64,000 bases of DNA, taken from contig CP093829.1 of the NCBI GenBank assembly GCA_033063855.1, positions 1,126,243-1,190,242 on the forward strand, read 5' to 3'. Of this stretch, positions 34,340-47,233 are shown piece after piece (position 1 is the first letter of the stretch; each line of letters starts with the position of its first letter). The notes under the pieces were generated by a model that was not told the origin of the DNA, did no database searches, and saw nothing but the letters and a program-made list of their open reading frames with translations. A program made the translations under genes and the position numbers. The DNA comes from Smittia aterrima (taxonomy: Eukaryota; Arthropoda; Insecta; Diptera; Chironomidae).

Positions 34340-37300
34340 TAAAAATCTCGCCTGCTATCAGTTTCCCCTTTTCAATAAAAAGTAAAGAAATTCTTCAAAG
34401 AAAAACTCCCATTTCTCATGGTAATGAAGAGGAATTTTAATTCAGGCTCGTTCAGGTAGAACATCAATATTTACGTGCGCTCATTGACGATCGATTACGA
34501 ATGAAATTAAATTTCGCTTTCACATTTATGATTTTTTATCTCGAATCATGTGTAACGCTCCATTAAATTTTCATGAAATGGAATTGCAAATTTAATGATC
34601 CTTTGTGAAATATTCAGCAAACGTTTGCCGATAAGAGAATAGATTTTAATCAGAGCTCACAGGACAATCGTTTACTTTTATTTGCTCAACCTTATTCTAC
34701 CCGAATCACAATGAGTTCGTTTCCATATTTTTAACGTTGATTTCAGAATCCTCGACGAAGGAAAAGAAAGCAATTCAATTACTGAGAGAGAAAGTAATTA
34801 ATTAAATAGCAAATCTAGGAAATGTGACTGAGAAAAGAAGAAAATCTCTGAATTATAAAAACGAGGTGAAATGTTTTGCTTTATCTGATAAATCGTGATC
34901 AAAATTAATCTTCGTGTCGCTTTAAGAAGAAGCTTTTCTCTTGAGAGTTGTTCGCTCAAGTCTCTAAATTTAGATTTGATTAATCGGAGAATGTCGTGCA
35001 AGCGATTATTGATCTGCCTCTCTCAGTAAACCCAACAGAGGAAAAATTTTGTTTGCGTCAACGTCTGTCACTCAAAAGTTTACCAACTTTTTCAGCTTCA
35101 TTAGTCATATTCGGGAATATTTTGATGGGGCAAATTTATTTATCAAAACTCTGTGACATCCGTAGGCAGTTTTAAATTAATCGCAAGTTAATTGAAAGCT
35201 TTGCTGGTGAGAATGTCAAGTCGTCCCAATGAATAAACGACCAAGAGGATTTATCTTCGAGCTATAAAGCTTAAAAAACATCTTGAAAGCCTCCGCTCAT
35301 TTTCAAACATTCAATTATCCGCGGAAATGGCAATAAACTCTCAACCGCCGCTCCCACTCAAGGGAAAAACTTTTCAATCAAAAATTCAAAACAATTTCAT
35401 AAAAAGAAACTTTGCACACTTTGCAGACTTTGGATGTTTTTGTCGCCACTCTTAAACTTTCATGACAATAAAATTAAATTGCAAATGTTACGTCTTCATG
35501 CGGAAAGAATGAGACGATTTGGGAAAATATATCGATTCTCTGGGGGGGAGGATTCAAGATTGTTTTTATTGTCTTTGAAGGCTCATTAAGACCGATATTC
35601 TCTTCTGTTTCAGTTCCTTTTCTAATTAACTGAAAGTTTCTCAATTGTTGTGTTAAATTAAATCGATGAATTCGTCGACGGTAATTAAAATTCAAAATAA
35701 TCTGTTACATCACGTAATCCTGGTCTCAAAGGAAAATAGAAAGCGAAACGAGCTCAATTCATCTCGAATTGAATCGAGAAATCGACTTTGTCGACGAAGC
35801 CCGCGTTCAAATGTCTTTTACGACTTCGAGCAAAATAAAATCGAGCTATTCTCTGGAAATCCCTTTAGAAGTTGAGAGGTTGGAAAAACTTTTTCCTTTT
35901 CTGATACAAATTGGCGTTGTCACTTATCGTGTCAACAAGCGTTTTATCCGACGAGAATTTCCTCTCGAAAAGCAACTTTATGTCGCTCTAGATTCTAAAA
36001 GATCAAAAGTTTCCTTTTCTTATTTAATCTCGTGAAGGAGAAGAGATTTATGAAAAAGCTTCAGCACGTCACGTGCTAGGCTCACTTTCGTTGACAACGA
36101 AGAGTATGACGAAGCCATTAAGAAAATTTAGAATTCTTTTACCGTCAAACACCCCGAAGACTAATATCATTCATTGAAAAATCATCACCGCGAAAAATAA
36201 ACATTTTTCGTTGATTAACATTTTCATTTCAGGCTATCGCTCGAACTTCTAAAATGAATAAATTATCATTGTAATGACGGATCTCTTTTTCTCGAGGCCT
36301 CGGCGAACTTTTTGACTTGCAAATTTTGCAATTTTTCTTCACGGAAACTTTTCGGCTCTGATACTTTCAGACGAGTGAGCTTTGACAGCCTTTAGGAAAT
36401 TGGCATAAAACGTCGAATTTGAATAGCGATGAGATAGGACTCTGCGTTGCTCTTACAAAATAATTACATTTTAAAACTTTCATCAGGAATCAAATTCAAT
36501 CAAGAATCTCTCTCGTATCATGTCATGCAAAACATTTCTGCTTTAAGTGACGAGCATCACTATTATGTTACATCAAACGAATTGTTTTGATGTTCAGTTG
36601 AATGTAGACGAGTGTTTGCTACGAGAATTCATCAAATGTAAATGTTTTTATTGAAATTCCTCAACATCCATCAGGCCTTGTTTGATTCGAAACTCGGAAT
36701 GATGAAGAGACTCCTCTTGCCTCAGGTAAAATGAAATAATTAAATTACTCAGTAAAAGCTTCCGAAAATTTTCCGTCTGCAAATTCAATTAAAAACATTT
36801 GTTGAAATATGAAGAGGTTGAAATCAGTCTGCCAATAAAACCTTCTCCACGACGACGATGTGAAAGTTCAAGAGCTCTTGCTATTAACTCCTCAAAATCC
36901 AAAATAACAAAAGCGCAACTGTAGCAAAGTTGTTCAAACATCGCTTTTGCTTGAAATTAATTCCGTTTTTCCATCTCACAAGCCAAGGTTTATGGTTTTC
37001 ATTCAATTTTCCATTTGAATTGGTAACAAGGGAATGCAAAAATTGCTCCATCATAAATTCAGCGTTATGCACCAAGGTTTAGTTCCGGAAACTTTCTCGA
37101 TCCAAATTTGTTAATGAAATTTTTAGACAAAGCTCTAAAGAGCTGTGTTCCAGAATTATTGATGATAACTTTACCTCAAGGAAAATATTTTTCTGAATAT
37201 TGAACGAACATAACTTTCCCGAATTTATGAGACACAACCCTTAACAAAAGAGTGGAAATTGTTGGACGAGAAAAATGTATTTTTAAAAGCCGCAGGTTGA

Positions 37301-38553
37301 GCAACATCGTACAATTAAATGAAACTCCTTGAACTGAAAAGCAAAACTTCTACGACTGCTCAAAGCTTTGGATTGAGTTGAACAACAAGTTTGAAAGCTT
37401 TTGCATTTCCGTCGTTAAGTGATTCGAGATAAAATGAGCTCTTGTTAATGGAGCTTTCAGTTGGCTATCAACAATGGGATAAAGTTCTTGTTTATAATTT
37501 GACGGATGAAAAGATTTTCTCCCCGGCTTTAAAAGCTTCTCAACATTTGCAAATATTTTCTCGAGCTTTTCCCTTTTTGGAAAATTTATTTGGTCCTAAA
37601 ACAATTTCTGAGGCTTGTTGCTTCATCAAGGACCTGCCGACCAATTATTTCTCTAATCGTTTACACCCGAAAATTGAAGCTTTTCATTCTCGCCGACCTT
37701 TTTCTGTTTTTCCTCAATTCAACGAAAATAAACAAAACCGTCGAATCGAATCCCAAACACTCGACTGTGCTCTCTCCTCGGACACTTTAAACTTGCGATA
37801 TCTCAAGTCATAAATATGCGGAAGCAGTTGGCTGTGACAAAAAAAAATGCGACTCGATTTATCAAGCTTTAAGCCAAACGTGAACCGCACAATCAAATAA
37901 AACATAAATTTTGTATTTGCGGATGGGAAAAATCTGGGTTGGAGAAAAGTTAAACAAATATTTGAAACGCCAACCTCCCTCGGCACTTTCCACACAAAAA
38001 TGGGTTAATTTACGAATGCCGTTTACCTCTCGCCCCATCTGTACAGTTAGATTAGGCTTATGAAGGGGGTAAAGTCTGTAATTTATGGAAATTTCATAAA
38101 AAAATTGTTGAAACAAATTGACGATGACATCATAAGCGAAAAAGCTTCTTAAAGAGTCGTCTCGTACGTTTGATGCTTGCTCCTCGTTCTGTATTTTTTA
38201 AATACGATTTTCACATTTTTACTGTTATGAAAATATATGGTTTATCATACGAGTATAGCGCTTGCTACTTAAAGGATTTGCATCTCGGATGGAAAATGCG
38301 GAAAGCGGTGGGAGTTTCGGTTTCGTATTTTTTTAATGAAACGCCACAAGCAAAACATTTTTTTTACGATATTGGATATTCGAATTTATGGAGAGCTTTA
38401 TGGCTGAGATAGATAGGCGGGTAATGTATTTTCGTGCGAGTCCTTTCAACGCACAGCCTTAAATATTTATTCATGATTTTTTACTGCAACGCAGCCATAA
38501 AGAAAATTTAATGGTAATACGCAAATTTCTTAAAAAGTTACTTCAAAGTCGCA
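34340..38553. other. 4.2-kb gene-poor region
   Basis: No supported gene. The longest frame (37,442-37,813, 123 codons) lacks any domain and has no splice or polyadenylation context. A short palindrome AGCACG-tca-CGTGCT with an internal CACGTG E-box lies at 36,063-36,077. A seven-G run lies near 35,541. The 3' flank of the chitinase gene carries minus-strand AATAAA at 38,471-38,466. Confidence 0.55.
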
Positions 38554-40499
38554 TTACGATACGTCGCACTGAACATTGCTAGGCCAGTCACACACTAATG
38601 CATTCTGGTTGAAGAAGAGATTAGAAGGGCAGTCGAAGTGATACGCAATTCCATTAGCGCAGTTGTAAAATTTTCGACAATCTTCCGGATCGCGATGCAA
38701 ACCCTGACTGGGACACTCAAACCCTCCTCCTCCTTCAGGCTTTGAAGTCGTAACTTGAGTTGAAGCTGATGTTGTTTGAATGGATAGCGTAACAGTCGTG
38801 GTTTCGTTAACTCTTGGTGCTAAAGTTTCCAACCCATTCTGCGGAATAATCTTCAAGCATTAAAAATTTAATAGTCAACTCTTTGATGTTGACTCACGTC
38901 GGCGTTGAAGTGTGTGTGTGCTGATGTGATTAAAGGGAAACGTCCGTGCCCACACAAGTTCGCTGAAACGTTAATTAACATTAAGATAATTGCCAATTAA
39001 CAAATTAATTCGTCAATTAACCGAAATCATCAGTCTCTAATGACCAGAACATGGCGCCTCCCAAATCGCGAGTGGAGATGTAATTTAATTTAATTGCAAC
39101 AGATTCAACATCATCGTAACCAATCCATTGATTATTCTTCACGGCGTAGGGAACTTTTTGTTGCGTTTCCCAATATCGAGTCCATTCGGAACTTTTAAAG
39201 CAAATTTCATTGAATCCCAAAAATCCTGCTTCCGACACGAACGAACCAACAGCGCCGGGTCCAGTTGCGTAAGCTCCAGGCCAATTATTATTGGCGTCGC
39301 CTAAGGTGAACGTTCTTCCATAAGTCGCAATACCCACAACGAGCTTTTCTTTCGGACATCCCTGAGCGAGCCAGTAATTAACAGCTGCGTCAACATTAAG
39401 TTGTCGAAGCGCGTCTGTGGTGTCGTGGGAATTAGGATAGAGAGCTCCATGGATCCCTGAGGAGAGGTCAAAGTTCAAATCTCCATTCATTTAATTGTTC
39501 AATAACAAACCTGTGAAATCATTCCACGATCCGTGCAAGTCGTAAGACATTAAATTAATGAAATCGACATTCTCTGAGACTCTCGGAATATCATAAGAAA
39601 TTGCTGCAGAGGTTTCAGTTGATCCAACAGCAATCGATAAAGATTTTTGCAGAGACGTTAGAGCTCCTTTCAATGCCTTGAGCAATAAAATGAAGTTTTC
39701 TCTATCAGAAAACACGCCACCTCTCTGGTTCGGATATTCCCAGTCCAAATCCAATCCTGTCATCAATTTACAGAAGTTATCAAAGAACTTTTCTTGGTTT
39801 TCAATTTGTTACCATCAAAGCCATGCTTCACAAGAAAGCTCGCCACGTTTGTGGTGAAAGCGCTCCTCGTTCTTTCTTCTGATGCCATTTGTGAGAAGAC
39901 CAAACTTCCCTGATTCCATCCACCGACTGCTGCTAGAAGTTTCACGTCCGGGTTGATGGATTTCAACTTCATGAATTTCCCGATGTAATCTGCAATCAAT
40001 CATGAGACATAATAGCTCTTTCCTGAGTGAAAGGGTGAAAGATTGATACCTTTCCCATAGTCGTCTGGTAGATCCAAATACGGATCTAAGTACGTGACTC
40101 TTCCATCAGCTGTCGCACCAAAGAATGAGTAGATTACGTGAGTACAAATTCTTGGGTCGATGTCGGTGACTTCAAATTTTCCGTATCCTGGCCTCCAAAC
40201 TGCCCACGTCCCCCAATAACAAACTACCTTCTCTGAAAGGAAATAGAAAATTCGATTAAGTTCTCGTGCATTATGATAGCTAACCGAGGCCAAAGCGGAA
40301 CTGAAGTGTTTACAAGGAAAACAATCAATTAAATTCCTTTCGGAATATTCTTCAGTGAAATAATTGAGTTTCTCTCTTCAGTTCTTCACGCTAGACAAAG
40401 TTTAATCAAAAAGCGTTTTAATTTCGAACACGAAATACTTTTCTCTGCCAAAGATGAAGCGATGCAAAAAATTATGCAAATTAAAAATAAACTTTTCAT
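38554..40499 (-). CDS. Secreted chitinase, GH18 plus CBM14
   Basis: Seven minus-strand exons: 40499-40439, 40232-40050, 39989-39813, 39756-39511, 39456-39022, 38962-38898 and 38838-38554; all splice sites and phases agree; 483 residues. Signal peptide about 1-18 (MKSLFLICIIFCIASSLA). The GH18 catalytic domain starts VVCYWGTWAVWR and carries all four conserved regions: KLLAAVGGWNQGS, FDGLDLDWEYP with catalytic Glu147, LMSYDLHGSW, and GGAMFWSLETDDF. A Thr/Ser-rich linker with a Gly run (about 392-428) leads to a CBM14 chitin-binding domain with six Cys (431-480). It should hydrolyse chitin outside the cell, in cuticle turnover or in the gut peritrophic matrix. The single catalytic domain suggests a group IV-type insect chitinase; the group is inferred. 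The signal exon was found by eye from a frame and donor match. Confidence 0.92.
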
Positions 40500-40603
40500 T
40501 TTTGTTTTATGTTCACAACGAAACTTTTTTTTTCTCGATGCCTAACGATGAACGCTGTAATGAAAGCTTGCGCACAAACTAATTGGATTACAATGTTTTC
40601 ACG

Positions 40604-40612
40604 CTTTTTATA
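40604..40612 (-). promoter_or_regulatory. TATA box of the chitinase gene
   Basis: Minus-strand TATAAAAAG about 110 bases upstream of the start codon at 40,499. Transcription would start near 40,580, leaving a leader of about 80 bases. This supports the assigned signal-peptide exon. Confidence 0.5.
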
Positions 40613-43600
40613 CGGGCGAGAATATTTTGCTCGCGGTTTAGTTTTTTAATTCGTTTCGGAAGATAATAAAGTTTTATTCCTTAATCTTATCGTTTTCATT
40701 GTTGTTCTCTCTTCCGTGACTCAATAATATTCAATCGTGGACGTATAATAAAAGAGGATTTTTAGGTTGTTAGAGATACTGCTTCGTACATCAATTGGGA
40801 ACGACCTGGTGTCTTATGGAAGATAAGAACAAGTAATTGGGGGAAACACAGTGATAACCCAGTCGATTGGGATTTTCAAGCAGTTCACGATCTCATTTCG
40901 CGGAAAACATCGTTAAAATTTATTGCCAGCAATTATTTTTGACATCAAATCAATCGCTCGAGTTGAGGGAAGGAAACTAAAGTAGATAAAGTTTATCGGA
41001 TCGATCTGAAACATAAAAATAACAGTTCGCTTGATGCTTAACCGTTCAACGTGATGTATACCGTTGTCATCGAATCTAAGGAGCTTATAAAGTTTCTGTC
41101 AGTAATCAATTCAATAAGAAAACAGCTTGAATCCGCGCCGTGGGATTTCTTGCCAACTGTGAGTAAGTCATGCTCGAAACGAATCCTGAGACGAGCAGGA
41201 GTGAAATATCAGGGAGCGAAGCTTTTGTTTTTCGCCACCGAGATTAAAAGATTTCATTGAAATTAGTTTTGAAACGAACCCGGAGGATTTAGAAAACAAT
41301 TACATACAAAAATCAAGATGAAAGAGAAGCAAGCTCGAGGCTATTAAATTGTTTTTTGTTCTGAATTCCCTGAGAAATATCTTCCTCCCACGACTCAAAT
41401 TTTCTACTTCGTCTTGCATCATCCTTCGCAAATAAGTCGCTTTTCATTTTGCGACAGAGATTGAGGCATAATGAAATGCTCATTAAATGCAATGGAATTT
41501 CATTTATCGAGAGCGTCTGCAAATGGCATCATTTCGACATCAAAGAGTGGAAATATCTTTTGAGAAGCGTAAAGACTTTTCAATTGCAAAGCATTGAGAA
41601 TAATTCCCCATCAAGAGCCATCATTAGTAAAGATCTCTTTTTAAATATTTTCGTTAAATCTCCTGACTCGACAGAAGAAATAGCTCAAACAGTAAGTCCA
41701 AGGAAGACGCTAATAATTCATTTGATGATTTCTATCTGGTTTCATTAAATTAGTCACTTTTTGTTTGTGAAAAACATTCTCTAATTACGGTAATTAGAAA
41801 CAAAAGCAGCGAGAGAAGAAGTTTCCATGGAAACGAAAGCGATAAGAGCGACTCTTCGTCGCAAGAAACAATTTAAATGCGAAGAGCTGAAGACGAAATT
41901 AATTTCAATCTTGATGGCCCTGTGATAACAAGAATATTTTGTGAATGTCTTTATCTAAATGCTCACCCGATAATAAAACTTCTCCAACGACTCCATTCAT
42001 GCCACTTAACGATAAACAACTTTCTGTTGTCGAAAAGTTCGTTTATAAATTTGCGCCATGTGCTTACGTCTTCAAGACTCCCTCGAGCTTGAGGTTTATT
42101 TCTTTCTTTCCTTGCGAACGATAATTAAACAAAACCATGAGCATGAAGTAAAACATTTACATGCAACGTGGAGCGGGGAGATATTTTTATCTAATAAACA
42201 AGATCTTTCTAATCTTTTTTGTTCTACATTTTTCCTTTAGATATGATGGCACGTTACGTTAGGATGTGCCACCCTCATATTTATCAAGGATTCCTATTTA
42301 TTGTGTACAGAAAAGTTGTTAAATTTTAACATCACAATATTCTGCCTCCAAGAAAATTAAATCATTTCCTTCTTCCTTTTCCTTTTTGGGATCCAGAGTG
42401 GCAATGATTTGTGTTGGATTTTGATGAATTATCTTCCTGTTTGAACTAACTAGAGGGTCGACAGTTCGTTATTTTAGAGAATAAAGAAGTTCAATTACAG
42501 AGAAGACTTTGCCACTCTGTCTTTCGCCCCCCTAATGTATTATTCAATAGCACTGAAAGCGATTGTAGAACACCTTTCTCTGTCGTATAAATCTAGTGAA
42601 TTCGAACAGCAGAATACAACTAATTAGAAGGAAACATACAGCAGGTAAAACTTTGAAGAATTTCAAGAGAGTTTCAGCTAATAAAGTTGTTGTACCTTTG
42701 CTCATCTTACGAGAAAGTTCACGAAGAGAGAGAGAGATGGGTTCAGGACATGAAAGCATCATGAAATGTTCATGTAAATGGGACTTAAAGCTGAGTCGAG
42801 AGACCCATTTACTCTGCCGCAAGATTGTTTTAATTTCCTGAAACAATTTGTTCATCCTCAAGTCGAGAGAGAAAATTGAGGAAAGTCTGTTTGGAATGTC
42901 GGTTGCCAGCGCTTTTCCCACCGCAAGAACATTCATCTCGGTCGAGTGGAAGATGAAAACTCTCTGACACATTCGGCAGGCCAAACTTTACGAGAAGCAG
43001 TCGAAAAATTCATCATAAAAATAACATGCTTCTCACCACCGACACATTTTCGTGACTAGAATTATCGATTTTCTGTGCATTTTTCGCCACACAAAACGGA
43101 GACTCTCGTTATACTTTTATAAATTTCAGTTGATAAAAAAATTTCCATAACGATTCTGTTTGTTTTTGTGTTTTCTGTTCACATTCACCTAAATAAATTC
43201 TACATTTTCTTTCTTCCTGGATAAAGAAAGGCGAAGTTAACCGAGAGTTCATTCACCTCTCAACAAAACCATAGAATGAACCAAATAAATTTTATTTAAA
43301 TAAGTTCACGATGAGAATTATTCGTCCCCAACTTCGTGAGCTATAAAAAGAATCTGATTTCAATTTCCAGGAAAAACTATGAAAGAAAATAATTACTTTG
43401 TTGATAATGGTCTCTTGAGAAAGTGTCACAACAGTAAATTTTACGTGTGCACTCCCAAAAGCGAGGGCAAGGGAGAGGATGATGATAGCGAGTATATAAA
43501 ACTCACCTGTTTCATTTATTTTATAGACTTTCAACCACTTGTGCTTTTATGGCTTGGAGCTCCTAGAGAGTGTAATTAAAAGCTTTTGTTGCCAACCATA

Positions 43601-46600
43601 TGTGGCGTTCTATGATATATACGTTTCCACGTGAGGATGTTCGGAAAATTTATGCTGTAAGTTGGATGTGGTTAACACTAGAGAATGTTTGTCATATTTT
43701 TCAACAGCATAAGCCGATGATTCTTCACTGAATGTGTTAGGCAAATTGTGAACACGCCGAGAGTATTTTGTAAACATTAAAAAGGCAATCGATACTGAGT
43801 GGATTGAAAGCACTTAAAAAGCTTCGTAGTAGAAAGCTTTTCGGTATCAAATAAAATGAAGAAAAACTTGTGGAAATGAGTTTTTCTTCGAAATGAAATT
43901 ATAAAAGTTCTTAATTGCAAACTTTAGTTTAAGAGCTTGAAACCTGAATCACGTAGAGCTTCCGCATTCAAAAAAGAATGAACTTTTGAATTATCAAGTT
44001 TCGGAGAATGTAAGGAAGGGAAGGGAAAGTTTGTTGATATTTAAAATTGGTTTTCAAAGAGGAAGAGAGAAAAGGATAAAATTTGTCATGACATGCAATT
44101 TATTTTCGTCATTAACGAACGAATTTGTATTTGCAATCCTAGTCTCACGGTTGAGGAATTTCAAGGATAAATAGAGAGAGATTTTGACGAATGTCATGCG
44201 ACATTTTTGTGTTTGTCGAAGCAACGAGCGAGATCACAGATATCGTGATGGAAAATGTCGGATCATAGTCGATGTTCTTGTTCACAAACTAATTTTCGCC
44301 GCTTTTATTTATCGTCATGACACGAAACTCTCGCTCGTCTCGTACAACATAATTTTTTTTTAGTTTCGAAGCTGATGCTATCATTCCCGAGAATCTAGCA
44401 GCCGAAAATAATTGAAAACGATGCTTTTATATATGAAACGGAAACTCTCTCGACAACTATCCGGTTTTGTCTACAATCTATCGAATCGAAAGAGATCACA
44501 ATGTATGTGACTTGATTTTCATTTTTTTCCGTCTCGTGTTTGCAAAATTAGAAATTACGAACTCAGGGATTGATTCCTTTTATAGCTCAATAAAAAAAAG
44601 TCTTTCTCTAACTCGTCGTTTCGGAGAGATTTTCCTCGAGATTTTCCATCATAATGTCGAGGATTTTTGTCAGAGATTGTTTGGATTTTATTTTAAGATA
44701 TGCACGAGAAGACATCAGAGAAAAAAAAAGGCTTGAAGGAGAAAAAGGAGAAATCTCAGATCGTTCGTTGGATTTGTGTGTGCGGTGTTGCTAAGCAACT
44801 GAGTTTTTCTTCGACATTTCCGCTCGATCCGAGACGTTTTCTTGAGATGAAAGAAGGAAAACATTCAGACCACAGATGCTTGAAGTCGTTTCTTCTTGCC
44901 TGGCTGAGCTTTGAGTAGTGAAAATTTGTTCTAATGAAGAATAAAAGCTTGGGCCCATTATCATCGCTTGCCTTTCCTACCTTATCCCAAGCTCTTAGAG
45001 AAGAAAAGAAAAATTTGTATGTGGCTTTGGTCGTTGCCTTTTTTAGTGAAATAAAAGAGATCTACTTATGCGAATGAAAGAATAAATTGACGTTGGTTAC
45101 GTCTCGTTTCTCGCTTCAAGTAGTTCAAGAGATATCTGATTTCTTCCGTAGAAATTTAAACTTTGTCGTGTTACTTAAATTGACTAGCGAAAGTTTCGAA
45201 TTTCCTACGAGCTCTCTAATGCTTCACTGGAAACCAAAAGTTTGGTCACTTATCAAACATTTTAAAGATGTCATTTGCAAGGAGTAAAAAAGAGAGAGAA
45301 CTCTCGTCCCCAGCCCCCAGACGAGAAACTATAAAAACTTTCCCCAACTTGTTTGGCTTTTCTTCTTACCATCGTCACGAACTTTTTATTTCGTTTCATA
45401 AAAACGAGTTTAAATGAGAAAAGGATTACAGAAGCTTTCTCACAGCAGTGGAGTTTTTTTTTTCTCCAGCATCAGGCCCTGAGGTTAAGTTATAATTGGA
45501 CGAAGTTGCTTGAATATTTCCCGAGAAGAGCGAAACGCGATGGAGAGTTCTTCGCACAGCATCCGAGCCAACTTTATTGTTAAGAATAATAAAAGAAAAA
45601 TTCGTCACTTGAACTTTCCGTGACGAAAATAATTTTTCCGTTTGGCCTCAACGCAATAAAACGTTTTTGTGGCGATTACAATCGTCGCTTTCGATGAAAC
45701 TGTCGGAACAAATATTTAATTTTTTTCGGTTACAGCGACAGACAGAAGAGAATGAAAATGTTTTTGTTTAAATATTCATTACGCCAGACAACGTGGAAAT
45801 GAAAATTTCATGAGACGTGTTCTTCACTTGACTGTGAGAAAATTGCTGATCTTGTTTCCGATGCATAAAGCACAAAAGCATGTTAATAAAAGCGCTTTCA
45901 ATGTTTCCAGCTCGAGCATGGCATCAAGCTCCACCATACAATACTTCTTATCTGCTTCGTAAACATCAGAGTTTTATACAAATATTTTTCAAGATGGAGC
46001 GTCGCAAAAGCCGAAGCTCAGATGTTAAGCTCCTTTGCATGTCGTGTTTTTATTTTGAACCGCATACGGCAAAAGCGAATAAACACAACAAAGTGCATTA
46101 GAGATTCTCCCATATCCAGAACTTTGGTTTACTTATCGCAAGAAATGTTGCATGAAATGTTTTCTCCGAAAGGTTTTGATGGCTCACAAAGTTTTTAAGC
46201 TTGTTTCATGCTTGCGATAAGCAACAGTCGAGTGAACAAGCTCAAATACCTTTTACTGATTGAAGAACATCAGTGCTAGGAACGTAAAGACTCTGCTTTG
46301 AGAGGTAGCACGAGCAATAAGTCAATCAATCAACTGCCACAAACCCTTCTTCTTTTATTCTCGATCAAAACATTTCTAAGTTCGACTTATGTTGAAGAGA
46401 AAACGAGAAAATATGTCGAGACGACGAGACTTTACAAACGAAAACACAACTCGTGGCATCATCAGTCAATGTTTGTGTCAACGTAATTTATCACTTTTGC
46501 CCGAAGCAACATTCTCAAAATAATTGCATTCACTTGACTGAAATTAGAATCAGATTCTGCAAAGTCACTGAAAAGTGCTTCGAGGTGTGGGAGGGGGAAG

Positions 46601-47201
46601 CAGGGATGACTTCCATTTATGGATGTGAGGTAAAAAATCAACATAATAACAAGTACAAAGAGCAGTTCAAGTCCGGAAATGATAAAAGGAATTTTCCCAC
46701 TTGTCCTCACTCACAATTTCTCAACAACTCTTGCGTTCACCTTTCGCAGGGAAATCCCTTTGAAAATCAACATAATAAAAACGAAAGATTCGTCCTAAAG
46801 CCATAGAGAATTGAAAATGTGAGCGAACGAGAGAAAGTAGCGAGGGGTCGTCGTTGCGTACGTTAAGATGAAAGTGTTCGTTCTCGGATGCATTAAATAT
46901 GAACAATTTGAGTTTATAACATCGGGTTTCCATGTAATAAAAATACGCCATCCAATTTGCAACAGTTGTGACGGAAAAATTTATTATTTTCATTATTTTT
47001 CGGAATGAATTTTTACGGCTGTTGTTTTTCCATTTTCACAGTTGAGTAGGATGCACAAACACGAGGGATCGGGAAAACTGCTTTTTGCCCCTAAAGTGTG
47101 TGTAGCGAGAGAGAGAACAAGCCGAGCGAGTCCTTTCTCCTACTCCTCGATACGACTCATCTCGTCTCGGGTTCAGCACTGAAATGCAATTTTTCAAACA
47201 A

Positions 47202-47233
47202 AGTGAGTGAGTGAGTGAATGAATGAACGAACG
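47202..47233. repeat. Degenerate tetranucleotide repeat
   Basis: GTGA repeated four times passes into GAAT and GAAC units (a drifting GWRA-type microsatellite) over about 32 bases. Simple sequence repeat with no evident function. Confidence 0.7.

Noticed and set aside
37442..37813. Plus-strand ORF of 123 codons
   Set aside because: No domain, no flanking gene signals; treated as accidental.
42544..42984. Minus-strand ORF of 146 codons with a hydrophobic C-terminal stretch
   Set aside because: No domain, signal peptide, splice partner or polyadenylation signal; frames of similar length (e.g. 11,851-12,288) arise here by chance in noncoding DNA.
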